Assembly (NCBI GenBank): GCA_903927615.1
Contig: CAIYNU010000077.1
Span: 27,709-91,708 of the forward strand
From: an uncultured Rhodospirillales bacterium
Lineage (GTDB): Bacteria; Pseudomonadota; Alphaproteobacteria; Azospirillales; Azospirillaceae
Length of the DNA: 64,000 nucleotides
Direction: 5' to 3'
Below, one piece after another: positions 29,101-38,790 of this stretch. Under the pieces are notes generated by a model that saw only the letters and a list, made by a program, of their open reading frames with translations, had not been told where the DNA came from and searched no databases. Every line of letters starts with the position of its first letter. Position 1 is the first letter of the stretch. The position numbers and the translations under genes were made by a program.

Positions 29101-30886
29101 CTTCGACATTGCCGATCGGGGCGCCCGCTTCAAGGACCTGGAACATCCCACCTTACACCGCAAGGGCTGGCTGGTTTGGGAACGGATCAGCGGCGTGCCG
29201 ATTCTCGATGCCGGCGGCCGGGTCACCGGCTACCGCGGGGCCGGCCGGGACATCACCGAATACAAACGGGCCCAAGAGGAATTGCGGCAGGCCAAAGAAG
29301 CCGCCGAGGCTGCCAACCAGGCCAAGTCCGAGTTCCTGGCCATGATGAGTCACGAGATTCGTACGCCCATGAACGGCATTCTGGGCATGACCCAGTTGTT
29401 GCTGCACGAGCCGTTGCTGCCGGTGGTGCGCGACCGTGTCCAGACCATCCATCAGTCGGGCGAAGCCCTGCTGACCATCCTGAACGACATCCTCGACTTC
29501 TCCAAGCTGGAAGCCGGGCGGATGGCGTTCGAGGCCGTGCCCTTCGATCTGGCCCAGGTGCTGGACGCGACCATCCAGTTGCTGGCCAGCCGGGCCAGCG
29601 AAAAGGGGTTGACGCTTCGGACCCAGGTTGCGCCGGACGTGCCGCCCTGGCTGATCGGCGACGCTAACCGATTGCGCCAGGTGTTGCTGAACTTGATCGG
29701 CAACGCTATCAAGTTCACCGAGCATGGCGGCGTGGCCATTTCGATCGCCTCGGTGGAAAACGGTCCCGAAGGGATGACGCTCCGCTTCGAGGTGAGCGAC
29801 ACCGGCATCGGCATCCCCGAACCGGTGCGGGCCCGCCTGTTCCAGTCCTTTACCCAGGCCGACAGCTCGATTGCCCGGCGCTATGGTGGCAGCGGCCTGG
29901 GACTGGCCATCTGCCGCCAGTTGCTCGAACAGCAAGGTGGCAGCATCGGCGTCGATAGTCGCCCCGGCACCGGCAGCCGTTTCTGGTTCATGTTGCGCTT
30001 CGGCCGCGCCGACTCCGCCCCGTCACGGCCGGCCCCGTTAGCCGCCGGCGGGCTGATGCGATCATTGGCCATTCTGATCGCCGAAGATAATCCCGTCAAC
30101 CAGATGGTCGCGGTCGGGTTGCTGGAGCGGGACGGTCACCGCGTGACGGCGGTCGACGACGGTGTCCAGGCCGTGGCGGCGGTCACCGGCGGACGGTTTG
30201 ACGTGGTGCTGATGGATGTCCAGATGCCCGAGATGGATGGCCTGGAGGCGGCCCGCACCATCCGCGCCCTGCCCGGCCCCGAAGCCAGGATCCCCATCAT
30301 TGCGCTCACCGCCACCGCCGTGCCCGGCGAGTTGGAACGGTGCCTGACCGCCGGCATGGATGACTTCGTGACCAAGCCCTTCGTTTATGAGGCCCTGACC
30401 GCCGTCCTGGCCCGTCATGTCCAGGGCGAAGCTCCGACAGCCGCCCTGCCCCCCGAAACGACGGCCGTCAGCGGCACGCCATTGCCGCCGGCGCACCGTT
30501 TCGACGCCACGGTCATCACCGGACTCGAGCAGCAACTCGGAGCAGACACCACCCGCGAAATTTGCCGGCTGTTTGTGACCCAGCTTGCCGAGCGCCGGGA
30601 CCGCATGCTTGAACGGCGCGCTCGCAGCCAGCTTCGTGAGATGTCCGAGCTGGCCCATGCGGTGAAGGGGATGGCGGCCAATCTTGGCTTCATCGCCCTA
30701 CAGGCGTTGACCCAGGCGATCGAGCGGGCCTGCCAGGACGGCGATGACGTCACGGTCGCGGTCTTGGTTGACCGCCTGGACAGCGTCATCGCCGAGGCAC
30801 TCTACGGCCTCGAGCGCCACTTGCCCGGCGTGCTTGAGGCCGATTCCGAAGGGCCGCCGATCAAGACGGCGACGTCACTGGTTTGA
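23180..30886 (+). CDS. Giant Ser/Thr kinase - AAA ATPase - GAF/PAS hybrid histidine kinase with REC and Hpt
   Basis: The protein has 2568 residues with these domains in order. A Ser/Thr kinase (~1-270) has HRDVNPDN at 125-132 and a following DFG. A large STAND/AAA ATPase has Walker [10 protein letters not shown] near 328 and FLDDLHWVD near 455. A helical-repeat region (~730-1280) is followed by GAF (~1293-1470), PAS (~1497-1604), GAF (~1617-1780) and two PAS domains (~1783-1900, ~1907-2027). The HisKA phospho-acceptor is His2058 ([12 protein letters not shown]). HATPase_c (~2167-2273) shows [16 protein letters not shown] and [12 protein letters not shown] (~2297-2413) has Asp2346, and Hpt has His2493 ([12 protein letters not shown]). 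All catalytic residues look intact. The Lys of VILKALN suits the first kinase. It should be soluble, since no membrane helices were seen. The NarL-type regulator 0.8 kb downstream is a likely partner. Confidence 0.95.
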   Translation: MTVLTGYRELHALHRSRNTMVVRAVADDGTRVILKALNRDAPNAAELARFRREYEITRGFRDLGIVDVREFGRINGHWCLVMTDDGSVALRDVLQGLPFPVADTIDIALALVRILRIVHRAGIIHRDVNPDNVVWNRTSGTLRLIDFGIATTATREAGAAVLPPSLEGTLGYLAPEQTGRTSQALDYRADFYALGATLYQLLTGMLPFSFADAAEAVHAHLARIPDSPHRRLPSIPEQLSAIVMTLLAKAPEDRYQSHDDLTTDLERVRAALGRDGVVPAFAIAAREVSDGFRIPTRVYGRESELAVLTRALERAATGQPQLALVGGAPGIGKTALVRELIQRNLGRLSLVVTGKCHAAHRHQPYAAFVMALRQWLDQVLAEPPPVQNRWRDRLLDHLGSGARLLTDLVPELARLLGERPAPPEVPAREAERRILTAFQRLIQVLAGSEQPLLLFLDDLHWVDMASIQALQQIILDTENVPLLMIGACRDAEVDLNHPLERAAATAHETGQRLTRIALGPLPPPAVAELIGDLFGLPDGEAHELASLCLDKTGGNPFFLTQFLDKLHTGGLIAFDRTADLWRWDGARIRQAGIADTVLSLMIQRIGELSEATRLVLRQAACLGGAFDLDTLALAVGTDAPETATALSETIRAGLVSPLDGAGSTPGFGYTFVHDRVQEAAYSLTPPAERPVLHLEIGRRLAAAPNADARFFERLGHLNLGSGLIIDPDERQALIDLNRTAAERSRAAAAFDSAAQFATKAIQLLGNDAWDQESESTMALHLMAARMAALSGRREERDRIIAAALPHAHRREARATLFEVQIEALFSEHRLTDAITLGLDTLGLLGFAVADQGDDEDVRRLLLALRMELADITLPVLAHRPEMKPGRLKTAIRIGAMICGPAAIVRPELVPHLVLPMVSAMMHLGQVPDGLVAYPLLGVLMAEGLDDCRLAWDLGRLTTDLMTRWGWQPGPALVVHQSIRPLKDPLVSTLPALLEIHRRAQGVGAQRHAALAAYAYCSHAFAAGKPLAPLEREFAGFSEALGRLRQPVALNYLANLRQLVACLRGGCAEPERFAGEHADSEIMLTDFTDSGDRTGGFLIHATRAILLAFLGRHAAAVREAERAEEHLPAVRGLAVVPTLLFHATLARLALLHRLPAAERVIALARIHAAIDRFGLWAETAPANSHHRLLLLTAELDRTEERSESAFAGFEAAIAAAHQSGCLPEEALAYEIAARALMAAGRTAAAEGHARQAHALYLRWGGDAKAAQLQAVYPVLSESTAGLGETASPSSGTADVDLASVLKATQAISGEIRLPALLVRLLGIALESAGAQRGALLHRDRPRDGEVWRVDAAGDAATGQVTTRSDSGHEANAGIAVTVPTALVNRAAASGRPVILADAGADPAFADANPAFTGKDQAPRSVLCLPIPFKGAVNDVLYLENNLLPGAFTRSRVQLLSLLTGQIAISLENARLYHKLSGLTQSLEVRVEQRTRELHESETRLRAVLASAPLPMLVASHSSGRMMFINAKASRLLGLTGGGTVGRFGFDHYLEPAERLRLMSALATTNQVEDFETPLHPRTGRPFWVALSATRIGYDGEAAVLLAFSDITERRRHGQLLALEKTVLQQVTGGDPMPAVLDTLCRGIDMLVPEARSGVLLIDEDGEGHGWRTAAAPALAARLTTDLETAGPNEPASGPCAAAMTGRQSLEVADLAVDHRWPAFSAMAAATGYAACWTSPIVSATDSVYGCLVVMFEAARAAEPADLKIIDRAARLAAVALEHRTADEVLRASERKFRDMFTTHSAIMYLIDPETLRYLDANRAAQRFYGYSHDEFLTKRVADVNVAGEATVRRDIADALTSGNAIFATRHRLASGEHRNMEVRVSPIYGVNRKPIYFAVANDVTDRILAEAKLRESERRFRDVADAAGEYIFEIDLEGRYTYVSDRVEAVKGYRPAEVIGRRLFDSMPEVEAPGIAETFFDIADRGARFKDLEHPTLHRKGWLVWERISGVPILDAGGRVTGYRGAGRDITEYKRAQEELRQAKEAAEAANQAKSEFLAMMSHEIRTPMNGILGMTQLLLHEPLLPVVRDRVQTIHQSGEALLTILNDILDFSKLEAGRMAFEAVPFDLAQVLDATIQLLASRASEKGLTLRTQVAPDVPPWLIGDANRLRQVLLNLIGNAIKFTEHGGVAISIASVENGPEGMTLRFEVSDTGIGIPEPVRARLFQSFTQADSSIARRYGGSGLGLAICRQLLEQQGGSIGVDSRPGTGSRFWFMLRFGRADSAPSRPAPLAAGGLMRSLAILIAEDNPVNQMVAVGLLERDGHRVTAVDDGVQAVAAVTGGRFDVVLMDVQMPEMDGLEAARTIRALPGPEARIPIIALTATAVPGELERCLTAGMDDFVTKPFVYEALTAVLARHVQGEAPTAALPPETTAVSGTPLPPAHRFDATVITGLEQQLGADTTREICRLFVTQLAERRDRMLERRARSQLREMSELAHAVKGMAANLGFIALQALTQAIERACQDGDDVTVAVLVDRLDSVIAEALYGLERHLPGVLEADSEGPPIKTATSLV

Positions 30887-31695
30887 TCACACGCAGATCC
30901 GGAGAAGCCCTGGACAATCGGCCAGATCACGGGTATTTTCCCAAGTTCTCGGTCTTTTGTCCTGACGCTTGGCGATCTTATCCGTGACCATAGACCAGAT
31001 CGGCTGTTCTTGAGACTCAATCAGGGACAAGAGACTCGATACTCCGCACAAACGAGTTCGGGCCTATGGCCGCATAGATTACACACGAGTTATATCTGCA
31101 CAGCGTTGGCAACTTATAGTTGATACATATACTCAATTCTGGGACAATAAATGATATTTTATATGACTTTTAAAGTATTAATCATAACTTCATGACGACA
31201 TGTTAGGCTACAACCGCACTAACCTGATAGCCTATCCTGAATTATATAATTTTGTATACGTCACTTAATATTAATAATTCTACATCATCCATTCCAGATA
31301 ATACAACTATACATCATATTCATACCGGTAATATAACCTATCGACGTCGGCCGGACTCATGACAATCCATAGCGCCGGCGATGCCGACAAATATTTAATT
31401 TAGTTTACTACCATGTGAACATTTCTGAGCTTCTATCGCCGGGAATAACCCCTTGCTAACGAAGATTTAGCATGTCAGTCAAGGCACCCGCCCCCAAGAT
31501 CAAGACGTCAGCATCTTGACAAAGTTTGGATTTTACTGCTTACTTCACATGGTGACCGTGAACCGGCCTGCTGATGCCGAGCGACCGGTGGTTGGCTTAC
31601 TCGCAGTAGGTATGTTGCGCCACAAATTCTGGTAGGGCCTAAAAATCCGGAGATGGCAGGACCGCAAAGCCGGAAAGCCAAGTCAGGTTAACATC
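30887..31695. other. AT-rich noncoding region of about 0.8 kb
   Basis: No convincing gene was seen. Composition drops sharply (14 G/C of 60 bases at 31261-31320) compared with the flanking genes. The centre (31080-31420) is full of short AT tracts with stops in all frames. A TTGACA lies at about 31515-31520, but no convincing -10 follows. It may hold a long leader, regulatory sites for the response regulator, or the remains of foreign DNA. Confidence 0.7.
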
Positions 31696-32349
31696 ATGAA
31701 AATCCTGGTCGCAGACGATCACAAGCTCTTGCGGGAGGGTTTGAAGCCGTTCCTGCGTGAACTTGCTGACGACGTGGTCATCCTGGAAGCCGCCAACTTC
31801 CAGGAAACCCTTGATGTCGCCGCCAATACCCAATCTTTGCGCATGGTCCTGCTGGACCTGTCCATGCCGGGCATGAACGGCATGCATGGCATCGCGCTGT
31901 TACGCGCCCAGCATCCCAAGCTATCGGTGGTGATCCTGTCCGGGGACTCCCGGCGCGAAACGGTGCTGGGGGCACTTCAGGCCGGAGCCGCCGGCTTCAT
32001 CGCCAAGACCATCAGCGGCGCGGCCATGGTCAATGCCCTACGCCTGGTGCTATCGGGCGAAACCTGCCTGCCCGCCAACATCGCCGACACCGATGAGGCA
32101 GAAACCGACGGCCCTCCTCCCGACGCCACCGCCGGGGATGTCGCGCCGCCGCCGTCGCGCCTCAACGGCCTCAACGGCCGCGACCGGGAAATCTTGGCGC
32201 TGGTGGTCGAGGGCCTGACCAACAAGGAAATCGGTCGCCGGATCGGTCTTCAAGAGGTCACCATCAAGGCCCACCTACGCAGCCTTTACCGACGCATCGG
32301 CGCGGTCAATCGCGCCCAGGCGGTCCGGATTACCTTACAAAGCCAGTAA
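31696..32349 (+). CDS. NarL/LuxR-family response regulator
   Basis: The 217-residue protein has a receiver domain (KILVADDHKLLREGL, VLLDLSMPGMNG with the phospho-acceptor Asp, LSGD, and Lys in FIAKTISG). A Pro/Asp-rich linker (~130-155) leads to a LuxR-type helix-turn-helix: LNGRDREILALVVEGLTNKEIGRRIGLQEVTIKAHLRSLYRRIG. It should bind DNA when phosphorylated. The nearest kinase is the giant hybrid protein upstream in the same direction, whose Hpt domain could phosphorylate it. This pairing is inference. Confidence 0.93.
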   Translation: MKILVADDHKLLREGLKPFLRELADDVVILEAANFQETLDVAANTQSLRMVLLDLSMPGMNGMHGIALLRAQHPKLSVVILSGDSRRETVLGALQAGAAGFIAKTISGAAMVNALRLVLSGETCLPANIADTDEAETDGPPPDATAGDVAPPPSRLNGLNGRDREILALVVEGLTNKEIGRRIGLQEVTIKAHLRSLYRRIGAVNRAQAVRITLQSQ

Positions 32350-32354
32350 ACGAC

Positions 32355-32387
32355 CCCCAAGCCCCACCCCCCGGGCGGGGCTTGGGG
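32355..32387. terminator. GC-rich hairpin between response regulator and clpA (repeat family, copy 3)
   Basis: CCCCAAGCCCC (32355-32365) pairs perfectly with GGGGCTTGGGG (32377-32387) around 11 bases. It lies five bases after the response-regulator stop and downstream of clpA, so it likely terminates transcription of one or both. It is flanked by further G/C-rich repeat-like sequence to about 32410. Confidence 0.75.
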
Positions 32388-32417
32388 GCCCCGGCCTCCG
32401 GACGCCCCCAGGTCGCC

Positions 32418-34727
32418 TTAGTCCACCAGTTCGGGGACTTTCTCCTGTTCCTGCTGACGGGATGGCGGCTCGGGATAGGTGAACGCCGGTCTTTCGTTCC
32501 GGATCGTGACCACCACCGTACCGCCGCGCGCAAGACGGCCAAACAACAGTTCCTCGGCCAGCGGCTTCTTGATGTACTCCTGGATGATCCGGCCCAGCGG
32601 GCGGGCGCCGAATAATGGATCGTAGCCCTTTCGGGCCAACCAGGCACGCGCCTCGGTGTCCAGTTCGATGCTGACGCCGCGATCGGTCAGTTGCGCTTCC
32701 AACTGGATGATGAACTTATCAACCACCATCGCGATGACTTCGGGGGGCAACGCCGAGAACGGGATGATCGCGTCCAGTCGATTGCGGAATTCCGGCGTGA
32801 ACAACTTCTCGATCGCTTCCATGTCGTCGCCGATCCGAACGCTCCGTTCGAAACCGATGGCATGCTTCGCCATGTCCGCGGCGCCGGCATTGGTGGTCAT
32901 GACCAGAATGACGTTCCGGAAATCCACCGACTTGCCATTATGGTCGGTCAGCTTGCCGTGGTCCATCACCTGAAGCAGCACGTTAAACAGGTCCGGATGG
33001 GCCTTTTCGATCTCGTCGAGCAGCAGCACGGCGTGGGGATGCTGATCAATGGCATCGGTCAGCAAGCCCCCCTGGTCGAAGCCGACATAACCCGGCGGCG
33101 CCCCCAACAGACGCGACACCGTATGGCGCTCCATGTACTCGGACATGTCGAAACGAATGAGTTCAATAGCGAGGGCCTTGGCCATCTGCCGCGCCACCTC
33201 GGTCTTGCCGACGCCAGTGGGGCCGGCAAACAGATAACAGCCGATGGGCTTTTCCGGCTCGCGCAGACCGGCGCGGGCCAACTTGATCGCGGAGGCCAGT
33301 GCGGTAATGGCCTGGTCCTGGCCGTAGACCACGGTCTTGAGATCACGTTCCAGATTCAACAGCACCTCGCGATCGTCCTTGCTGACGCTTTTCGGAGGAA
33401 TCCGGGCAATCTTCGCCACCACCACTTCCACGTCGCGAACCGAGATGACCTTCTTCCGCCGGCTCTCGGGCAGCAACATCTGCGCGGCGCCGACTTCATC
33501 AATAATATCGATGGCCTTGTCGGGCAACTTCCGGTCGGTAATGTAGCGTGCCGACAATTCGACCGCCGAGCGGATCGCCTCATTGGTGTAACGAACCCGA
33601 TGGTATTCTTCGTAATAGGGTTTAATTCCGCGCAATATCTTGATCGCATCCTCAACCGACGGCTCATTCACGTCAATCTTCTGAAAACGCCGGACTAACG
33701 CCCGATCCTTCTCGAAATAATTGCGATATTCCTTGTAAGTGGTGGACCCCACACATCGGATGGTCCCCGAGGCCAACGCCGGCTTCAACAGATTGGAAGC
33801 GTCCATGGCGCCGCCCGAGGTCGCCCCGGCCCCAATCACCGTGTGAATCTCGTCGATGAACAGGATTGCGCCCTCGTGGGCTTCCAGTTCGGTCAGGACC
33901 GCCTTCAGGCGTTCCTCGAAATCACCGCGATAGCGGGTTCCCGCCAACAGGGCCCCCATGTCCAGGGCAAAGATTGTCGCATTGAGCAAAACCCCCGGCA
34001 CTTCGCCGAACACGATACGTCGGGCCAAGCCTTCGGCGATGGCGGTCTTGCCGACACCGGGATCACCGACATAAAGCGGGTTATTCTTGGTCCGCCGGCA
34101 CAGAATCTGGATGGTCCGCTCGACTTCCTGCTCGCGGCCGATCAGGGGATCAATCTTGCCGCCGGCGGCCTTCTTATTGAGGTTGACGCAGTAGGTATCC
34201 AGGGCATCGCCGCTCTTTTTCACGACTTTCTCCGCCCCGGCATCCTCATCGGCACCGGCAACCCGTCGAGGCTGATTGCGGCCGGCCACCTTAGCTATAC
34301 CGTGCGAAATATAGTTGACGGCGTCGAATCGGGTCATCTCCTGCTCTTGCAGGAAATAGACCGCATGGCTCTCGCGTTCCGAAAACAGCGCCACCAGGAC
34401 ATTGGCACCGGTGACTTCCTCACGCCCCGAAGACTGAACGTGGATCGCGGCCCGTTGCAGGACCCGCTGGAAACCGGACGTGGGCTTGGCTTCTTCGGGC
34501 CGGTTCGCCACCAGATTGACCAGTTCGTTGTCCAGATATTCGACCAACTGCCGTCGCAGCCGTTCAAGATCGACGCCACACGCCCGCAACACCGCCAAGG
34601 CATCGGTATCGTCGCATAAAGCGAGCAAAAGATGTTCCAATGTCGCATACTCGTGCCGACGATCATTGGCAAAGCCGAGTGCGCGGTGCAGCGTCTGTTC
34701 AAGATGACGGGACAGCATGGCGGCCAC
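32418..34727 (-). CDS. clpA: ATP-dependent Clp protease ATP-binding subunit ClpA
   Basis: The 769-residue protein has the ClpA layout: an N-terminal repeat domain ([29 protein letters not shown]), a first AAA+ module ([15 protein letters not shown]) and a second ([15 protein letters not shown]), and a C-terminal ClpP-docking tail region. It unfolds substrates for ClpP. Start choice: GTG at 34727 has AAGGA at ideal spacing and follows the clpS stop by one base, so coupling is likely. An ATG three codons later (34718) is the alternative. clpP is not in the window. Confidence 0.97.
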   Translation of the reverse strand: MAAMLSRHLEQTLHRALGFANDRRHEYATLEHLLLALCDDTDALAVLRACGVDLERLRRQLVEYLDNELVNLVANRPEEAKPTSGFQRVLQRAAIHVQSSGREEVTGANVLVALFSERESHAVYFLQEQEMTRFDAVNYISHGIAKVAGRNQPRRVAGADEDAGAEKVVKKSGDALDTYCVNLNKKAAGGKIDPLIGREQEVERTIQILCRRTKNNPLYVGDPGVGKTAIAEGLARRIVFGEVPGVLLNATIFALDMGALLAGTRYRGDFEERLKAVLTELEAHEGAILFIDEIHTVIGAGATSGGAMDASNLLKPALASGTIRCVGSTTYKEYRNYFEKDRALVRRFQKIDVNEPSVEDAIKILRGIKPYYEEYHRVRYTNEAIRSAVELSARYITDRKLPDKAIDIIDEVGAAQMLLPESRRKKVISVRDVEVVVAKIARIPPKSVSKDDREVLLNLERDLKTVVYGQDQAITALASAIKLARAGLREPEKPIGCYLFAGPTGVGKTEVARQMAKALAIELIRFDMSEYMERHTVSRLLGAPPGYVGFDQGGLLTDAIDQHPHAVLLLDEIEKAHPDLFNVLLQVMDHGKLTDHNGKSVDFRNVILVMTTNAGAADMAKHAIGFERSVRIGDDMEAIEKLFTPEFRNRLDAIIPFSALPPEVIAMVVDKFIIQLEAQLTDRGVSIELDTEARAWLARKGYDPLFGARPLGRIIQEYIKKPLAEELLFGRLARGGTVVVTIRNERPAFTYPEPPSRQQEQEKVPELVD

Positions 34728-34728
34728 T

Positions 34729-35055
34729 CTAGTCCTTCTCTAAGGTACACTGCAACGGATGCTGATGCTGCCGGGCGAAGTCCATCACCTGTGTCACCTT
34801 GGTCTCGGCAACCTCGTAGGTGTAGACGCCGCACAGCCCCACTCCACGACGATGAACATGGAGCATGATCCTAGTCGCGTCCTCCCGGCTCTTATTGAAA
34901 AAACGCTCCAACACATGGACGACAAATTCCATCGGCGTATAGTCGTCATTTAACATCAATACTTTGTACATTGAGGGCTTCTTGGTCTTCGGCTTGGTGT
35001 TTACCACCACGCCGGTGTTGATACCCTCGTCGCCGTTCCGGTCAAAGTCGGTCAT
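34729..35055 (-). CDS. clpS: ClpS adaptor protein
   Basis: The 108-residue protein has the N-degron pocket and ClpA-binding surface of Clp[25 protein letters not shown], then [25 protein letters not shown]. It delivers proteins with destabilising N-terminal residues to ClpA. A hydrophilic N-terminal extension ([11 protein letters not shown]...) precedes the core, as is common. It is directly upstream of clpA, one base apart. Confidence 0.97.
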   Translation of the reverse strand: MTDFDRNGDEGINTGVVVNTKPKTKKPSMYKVLMLNDDYTPMEFVVHVLERFFNKSREDATRIMLHVHRRGVGLCGVYTYEVAETKVTQVMDFARQHQHPLQCTLEKD

Positions 35056-35241
35056 GGTCGGTGCTGGGACCTGTCTCGGGAGTGCAATCCCACAATGATA
35101 TGAGAAGAGACGGCGCGGTTGGAAGTGCCCAAATCACCGATGATGCCGGCGTGCCCCAATCTTGACGCGTCGGGTGCTCCAGACGACCATCGTCGCACCG
35201 ATGCTTTCGCCACCCGATCGAACCCATGGCCGGGACAGCAA

Positions 35242-35278
35242 AGCCACCCGGCTCCCCTTCTCGGGGAGCCGGGTGGCT
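35242..35278 (-). terminator. Strong stem-loop after the first phasin gene
   Basis: AGCCACCCGGCTCCCC (35242-35257) pairs perfectly with GGGGAGCCGGGTGGCT (35263-35278), a 16-bp stem with a 5-base loop. On the minus strand it lies 26 bases beyond the phasin stop, followed by TTTGCTGTC. It probably separates phasin transcription from clpS-clpA, which lie downstream on the same strand. Confidence 0.85.
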
Positions 35279-35304
35279 CCAACCAATTCGATCGGCGTTC
35301 CGAA

Positions 35305-35781
35305 TCACGCCGCCAGCGGACGCGACAACATGGCGATGGTCGCGTTCAACCGCTCGTTGATCGGGCTCAGGACATCACGGGCCGTGGTGGCGACCAGCAC
35401 CGACAGGCGCTCGGTCTCGCTGACCAGGGCTGCGACACTATCCCGGGCAAACGACTGCTGGATTTCCGCGGCCTCGGTCAGGCTGCCGGCGGCGGCCATC
35501 TTGCGGAACACCGACAGCGAGTCCTCGGAACTTTTGCGGACGAACGCCAGGGTTGCCTGACTCGCGTCCTCGGTGGCCTGGGCGGCAATCTGGCCCGAAA
35601 CGATCACCGCGTCCAGGTTCTTACGGCTCAGCTCATTGAGCTGCCCGACATTGTCCTGAAGCGCCTGGCCAGTTTTCGCAGCCTGCTGCTGGCTGGCCTT
35701 CACCACCTCCTCGAAGCTTTCCTGGGTCCGGCTGACGATCTCTTCGACGAAACGGGTGGCAGTGGCGATGTGCTCGTTCAT
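35305..35781 (-). CDS. Phasin family protein (first copy)
   Basis: The 158-residue all-helical protein matches the phasin pattern: FVEEIVSRTQESFEEVVKASQQQAAK, then DNVGQLNELSRKNLDAV, and repeated Ala/Gln/Ser amphipathic helices. Phasins coat polyhydroxyalkanoate granules and control their size. GGAG precedes the ATG at a good distance. A strong promoter with a palindrome lies just upstream. A second phasin is encoded 264 bases further upstream on the same strand. PHA synthase genes are not in the window. Confidence 0.85.
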   Translation of the reverse strand: MNEHIATATRFVEEIVSRTQESFEEVVKASQQQAAKTGQALQDNVGQLNELSRKNLDAVIVSGQIAAQATEDASQATLAFVRKSSEDSLSVFRKMAAAGSLTEAAEIQQSFARDSVAALVSETERLSVLVATTARDVLSPINERLNATIAMLSRPLAA

Positions 35782-35852
35782 GATCGTGCTCCAATAATCC
35801 GATGGGGTTTCCGGTGAGCCCGCTGGCCTTTGCTGCGCTGCAACATGCGGCG

Positions 35853-35904
35853 ACTATAGCCGATCTTAAGGGGTTGTCAATACTTTTTTGTGCACTGCAC
35901 AAAA
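35853..35904 (-). promoter_or_regulatory. Phasin promoter with perfect palindrome (possible PhaR operator)
   Basis: Read on the minus strand, TTGACA (35880-35875) and TATAGT (35858-35853) are 16 bases apart, a near-consensus sigma-70 promoter about 70 bases before the phasin ATG. Immediately upstream is the perfect inverted repeat TTTTGTGCA-C-TGCACAAAA (35886-35904). Alphaproteobacterial phasin genes are commonly controlled by PhaR at TGCA-type palindromes, so a PhaR site is a reasonable inference. Confidence 0.75.
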
Positions 35905-36045
35905 CTTATTGCGTGTATCACTCCCCATTATCCCACCACATCGGTTGTCGGCGTAACGGTGCCGTCCCACACCGGCGCGGGTCGACACCGCATCACCTCA
36001 AACACTTCATCACCACATCCCGGGATTCGGAAATCCCGAACGGGT

Positions 36046-36561
36046 TCAGGCGGCCTTGGGCTTGAACCGACGGGTGGTGTCCGACTGGACGTTCTGGTTC
36101 AACGGAACCGCCGCCTGTGCTGCCAGTTCGGAAAACTTCACCAGATCATCGACGCAGGCCTTGACGTAATCCGCTTGAATCCCGACCACATCCTGAAGGC
36201 TCCGGGCTTCGGCCAACCGGGCTCCGGTCGCAATCCCGCGGTCCAGGGCAATCCGACTGAAGGTGCCAATTTCACGCCAGAACATCGCCAGGGCGGAGGT
36301 GGTCCCGATGTTCACGGTCAACAGCGATTCCACCGACCGCCGGCCGAGCGCAGCCAAATCATCAAAGCTGCGGGTGGACAAGTCGCTGGTCTGGTCAAGA
36401 TACCGGCGCGATTGCATCAGGGATTGCTCCATCTGGCGAACCGCCTGTTCCTGGCCCGCTCGGACGATATCTTCCATGGCGTCCGTAACTTGGGCGGAAA
36501 CCGTCTCCGCCACCTTAGATATGGATACCTGGACAGCGGACGTTGTGGCTGGACTGACCAT
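36046..36561 (-). CDS. Phasin family protein (second copy)
   Basis: The protein has 171 residues from the ATG at 36561, which has GGAG upstream; a longer frame to 36636 adds a basic leader. The helical pattern is phasin-like: AMEDIVRAGQEQAVRQMEQS, then TSDLSTRSFDDLAALGRRSVESLL and LQDVVGIQADYVKACVDDLVKFSELAAQA. The last segment is the typical phasin_2 motif. It differs clearly from the first phasin, so the two are not a recent duplication. It ends RRFKPKAA, a Lys/Ala-rich tail. Confidence 0.85.
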   Translation of the reverse strand: MVSPATTSAVQVSISKVAETVSAQVTDAMEDIVRAGQEQAVRQMEQSLMQSRRYLDQTSDLSTRSFDDLAALGRRSVESLLTVNIGTTSALAMFWREIGTFSRIALDRGIATGARLAEARSLQDVVGIQADYVKACVDDLVKFSELAAQAAVPLNQNVQSDTTRRFKPKAA

Positions 36562-37151
36562 ATTCAATGCTCCTTGCTCCTTGAGGACGTGTATTGGTGG
36601 TTTCGTTCGACAATTGACCCCGGTGCGAAACCGCAAATAGAGCGACAGCGCACCGCAACGTCATTGTTAAAGCCCATGGCACCTGCGTCAAACAGGCAAA
36701 AGGAGTATTATATTAGGCTAAAGGTGCATATTATCGCAAAAGCATTTAATACTCACGAACTAGCTATGACTCACAGCCGATTTCATTGTTCGGCAATTGA
36801 ATATAATGTTTATATATTGCTGATCCATTTTGGTACAGTTCCACCACCATGAATCTTGAATGCCTCGCAACAGGCACGGCAACGGCCACCGGGAGCGTCG
36901 TCACAGGAACCGCCGTCACACTTGCGCTGCCGCACCAGGAGAGGCAGAGTCCCGGCACCAGTCTTCCGCCGGGAATACGCTGGGGCACGGCCTGAGCCAA
37001 GCCTTGACGGGCAACAGCCAGCCCCGGAGGGATACCCTGCCGAGGATACCCTGCTATTGTCGTCGAACCGGCCATTGACGTCGAACCGGCTCGGGTTGTC
37101 TGATTTCTCCCGACTCTTTAAACCGATAGAGCCTTAAGGAAGCGGTGAAGT
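36562..37151. other. Intergenic region between phasin 2 and the proteasome-like gene
   Basis: About 590 bases hold the divergent promoters. The left part is AT-rich (36700-36850). Near 37020-37100 there are short direct repeats (GATACCCTGC and GTCGAACCGGC). A 48-codon open frame at 36849-36995 has no ribosome site and is not called. Confidence 0.5.
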
Positions 37152-37934
37152 ATGACCTATTGTTTGGGTATTAAAATTAAAGACGGGCTGATCGGACTGG
37201 CTGACGGCCGCATCACCAGCGGGACCCAGGTCTCTGCGGCCCAAAAGCTGGTGATGTTGGAGAGCCTGGGCCACCGGTTCTTTGTCATGACCTCGGGTCT
37301 GCGCAGTGTTCGCGACAAGACATTGGCCTACCTGCGCCGCACACAATCCCACGAGCGCCATCAAGGGTTTTCGAGCATGCTCGATGCGGTCAACGGCTTC
37401 ACCACCTGCCTGCGCCAGGTGGCAAAGGAGGACCGCGAGGCGCTGGAGGACTCCAAATTGTCCTTCAACCTCCACGCCATACTCGGGGGTCAACTGTCCA
37501 CCGACCACGAGCCCCACATGTTCATGGTCTACCCCGAAGGCAACTGGATTGAGGTCGACGAACGCACACCCTACCTTTCAATCGGGGCTACCGGCTACGG
37601 CAAGCCGATCCTGGATCGCGCCCTGCGCTTCGACACGCCGATGCAGATGGCGCTCAAGATCGCTTACCTGTCGTTCGACTCCAGCCGCTTCAGCTCGTCG
37701 GATGTGGGCTATCCCATTGACCTGACCACTTATACCCCCATCGACCGCCGCTGGCGTCAGGCCACCTTCGAATATGACGATCTGGTGGAACAGCGGCAAT
37801 GGTGGAATCGCCACATCACGGCCCTCTCGCAAGGCCTGCCCGATTCGCCGTGGGTGTCGCGGCTGGTGTCGCCGACGGTAATCCGGACCGGAATCCAGCC
37901 TCCGGCCGAAGCGGGTCCGGAACCGGATCGTTAA
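37152..37934 (+). CDS. Anbu-type proteasome homologue (20S proteasome-like peptidase)
   Basis: The 260-residue protein begins MTYCLGIKIKDGLIGLADGRITSG, the N-terminal signature of the Anbu family of bacterial proteasome relatives. Thr follows Met directly and could serve as the catalytic N-terminal residue. SAAQKLVMLESLGHRFFVMTSG and later FMVYPEGNWIEVDERTPYLSIGATGYGKPILDRAL fit the same fold. Anbu is usually found with an alpha-E protein, a circularly permuted ATP-grasp protein and a transglutaminase-like gene. None of these is nearby. The preceding AAGGAAGCGG is a good ribosome site. Its last 119 bases overlap the lipoprotein gene on the other strand. Confidence 0.85.
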   Translation: MTYCLGIKIKDGLIGLADGRITSGTQVSAAQKLVMLESLGHRFFVMTSGLRSVRDKTLAYLRRTQSHERHQGFSSMLDAVNGFTTCLRQVAKEDREALEDSKLSFNLHAILGGQLSTDHEPHMFMVYPEGNWIEVDERTPYLSIGATGYGKPILDRALRFDTPMQMALKIAYLSFDSSRFSSSDVGYPIDLTTYTPIDRRWRQATFEYDDLVEQRQWWNRHITALSQGLPDSPWVSRLVSPTVIRTGIQPPAEAGPEPDR

Positions 37935-38547
37935 GGAGCCCCCGACCAAAAGAATGGACCGGGGGACCGGGGATGGCATTTCGGATGTCGATGCCCATCC
38001 CGTCCCCCGATCCCGACGGCTGGTAACCATTCTGAAACCAGGAACCGTCCAGGCAACCGCTGATCAGCCACACCACTTCGCCGTCCGGTCCCGGCGGCGC
38101 TCCCATGCCGGGCGAGAGCAGTCCCAGGCGATCGAGCCAATAAAGCACGGCTTCGAAGTCCCGGGGCGACAACACCACGTGGGTTTCGTGCTTGAGCCAC
38201 GACTCCGATGGCTCGTTATGCGCAAGATCGGCCACACCAACCCAACGATACACCATCAATGCACCGCCGGCCGGGTTTTCAATCACCTCCAGCGACTGAA
38301 GGCCGTCACGTCCGTCCGCATGAGTAACCACCCGAAAACGGTCAGGCACGCCGGCCTCGCAGCTCGCCCGCAGATCGTCGCCGGCGAAGTAGCCGAGCCA
38401 GGCGTCGGCGCTGCCGCCCTTGCCCGCGTTCCCGAAGACCGCCCCCGGCGCATCGATCAGCGCACAACCGCCCGCCGCGACCGCCAGCCACACGCCAACC
38501 AAAACCCGGGCCATTCCTGATCGTGTCTTCACCGCTCGCGATCCCAT
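37816..38547 (-). CDS. Hypothetical lipoprotein overlapping the Anbu gene tail to tail
   Basis: The protein has 243 residues from the ATG at 38547, preceded by GGGGAG. The signal peptide ends in VAAGGC, an acceptable lipobox, so the protein is probably anchored in a membrane through Cys27. The body (FAGDDLRASCEAGVPDRFRVVTHADGRDGLQSLEVI...VVLSPRDFEAVLYWLDRLGLLSP) has no family I recognise. The final ~40 residues are Pro/Ala/Thr-rich and lie antisense to the end of the Anbu gene. They may simply reflect loss of an earlier stop. It is divergent from dacF. Confidence 0.65.
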   Translation of the reverse strand: MGSRAVKTRSGMARVLVGVWLAVAAGGCALIDAPGAVFGNAGKGGSADAWLGYFAGDDLRASCEAGVPDRFRVVTHADGRDGLQSLEVIENPAGGALMVYRWVGVADLAHNEPSESWLKHETHVVLSPRDFEAVLYWLDRLGLLSPGMGAPPGPDGEVVWLISGCLDGSWFQNGYQPSGSGDGMGIDIRNAIPGPPVHSFGRGLLNDPVPDPLRPEAGFRSGLPSATPAATPTANRAGLARGP

Positions 38548-38790
38548 ACCGGCTCCCCACGCTCCGGCGGACGTGACCTGCGCCGGTGACGATCCAGATA
38601 TGGCATGCCGGGTCGGACTTGACGAGAGAACCGAACAACCCCGACCCAAACCCCACCCCGACCGCCGGACGACCGGCCAAAAATCCGGGCGGCGCGACTC
38701 CGCTCTGGACAGTGTTTGGGTTAGTAGCTAGATTCCGAGCGCGAGTCGGTAGGCCGCTGGACCGCGGGGCCGCAGGGGAGTTCCGTCACC

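Noticed and set aside
36849..36995. 48-codon open frame before the Anbu gene
   Set aside because: No ribosome site, a Thr/Gly/Ala-repetitive product, and no support beyond an open frame.
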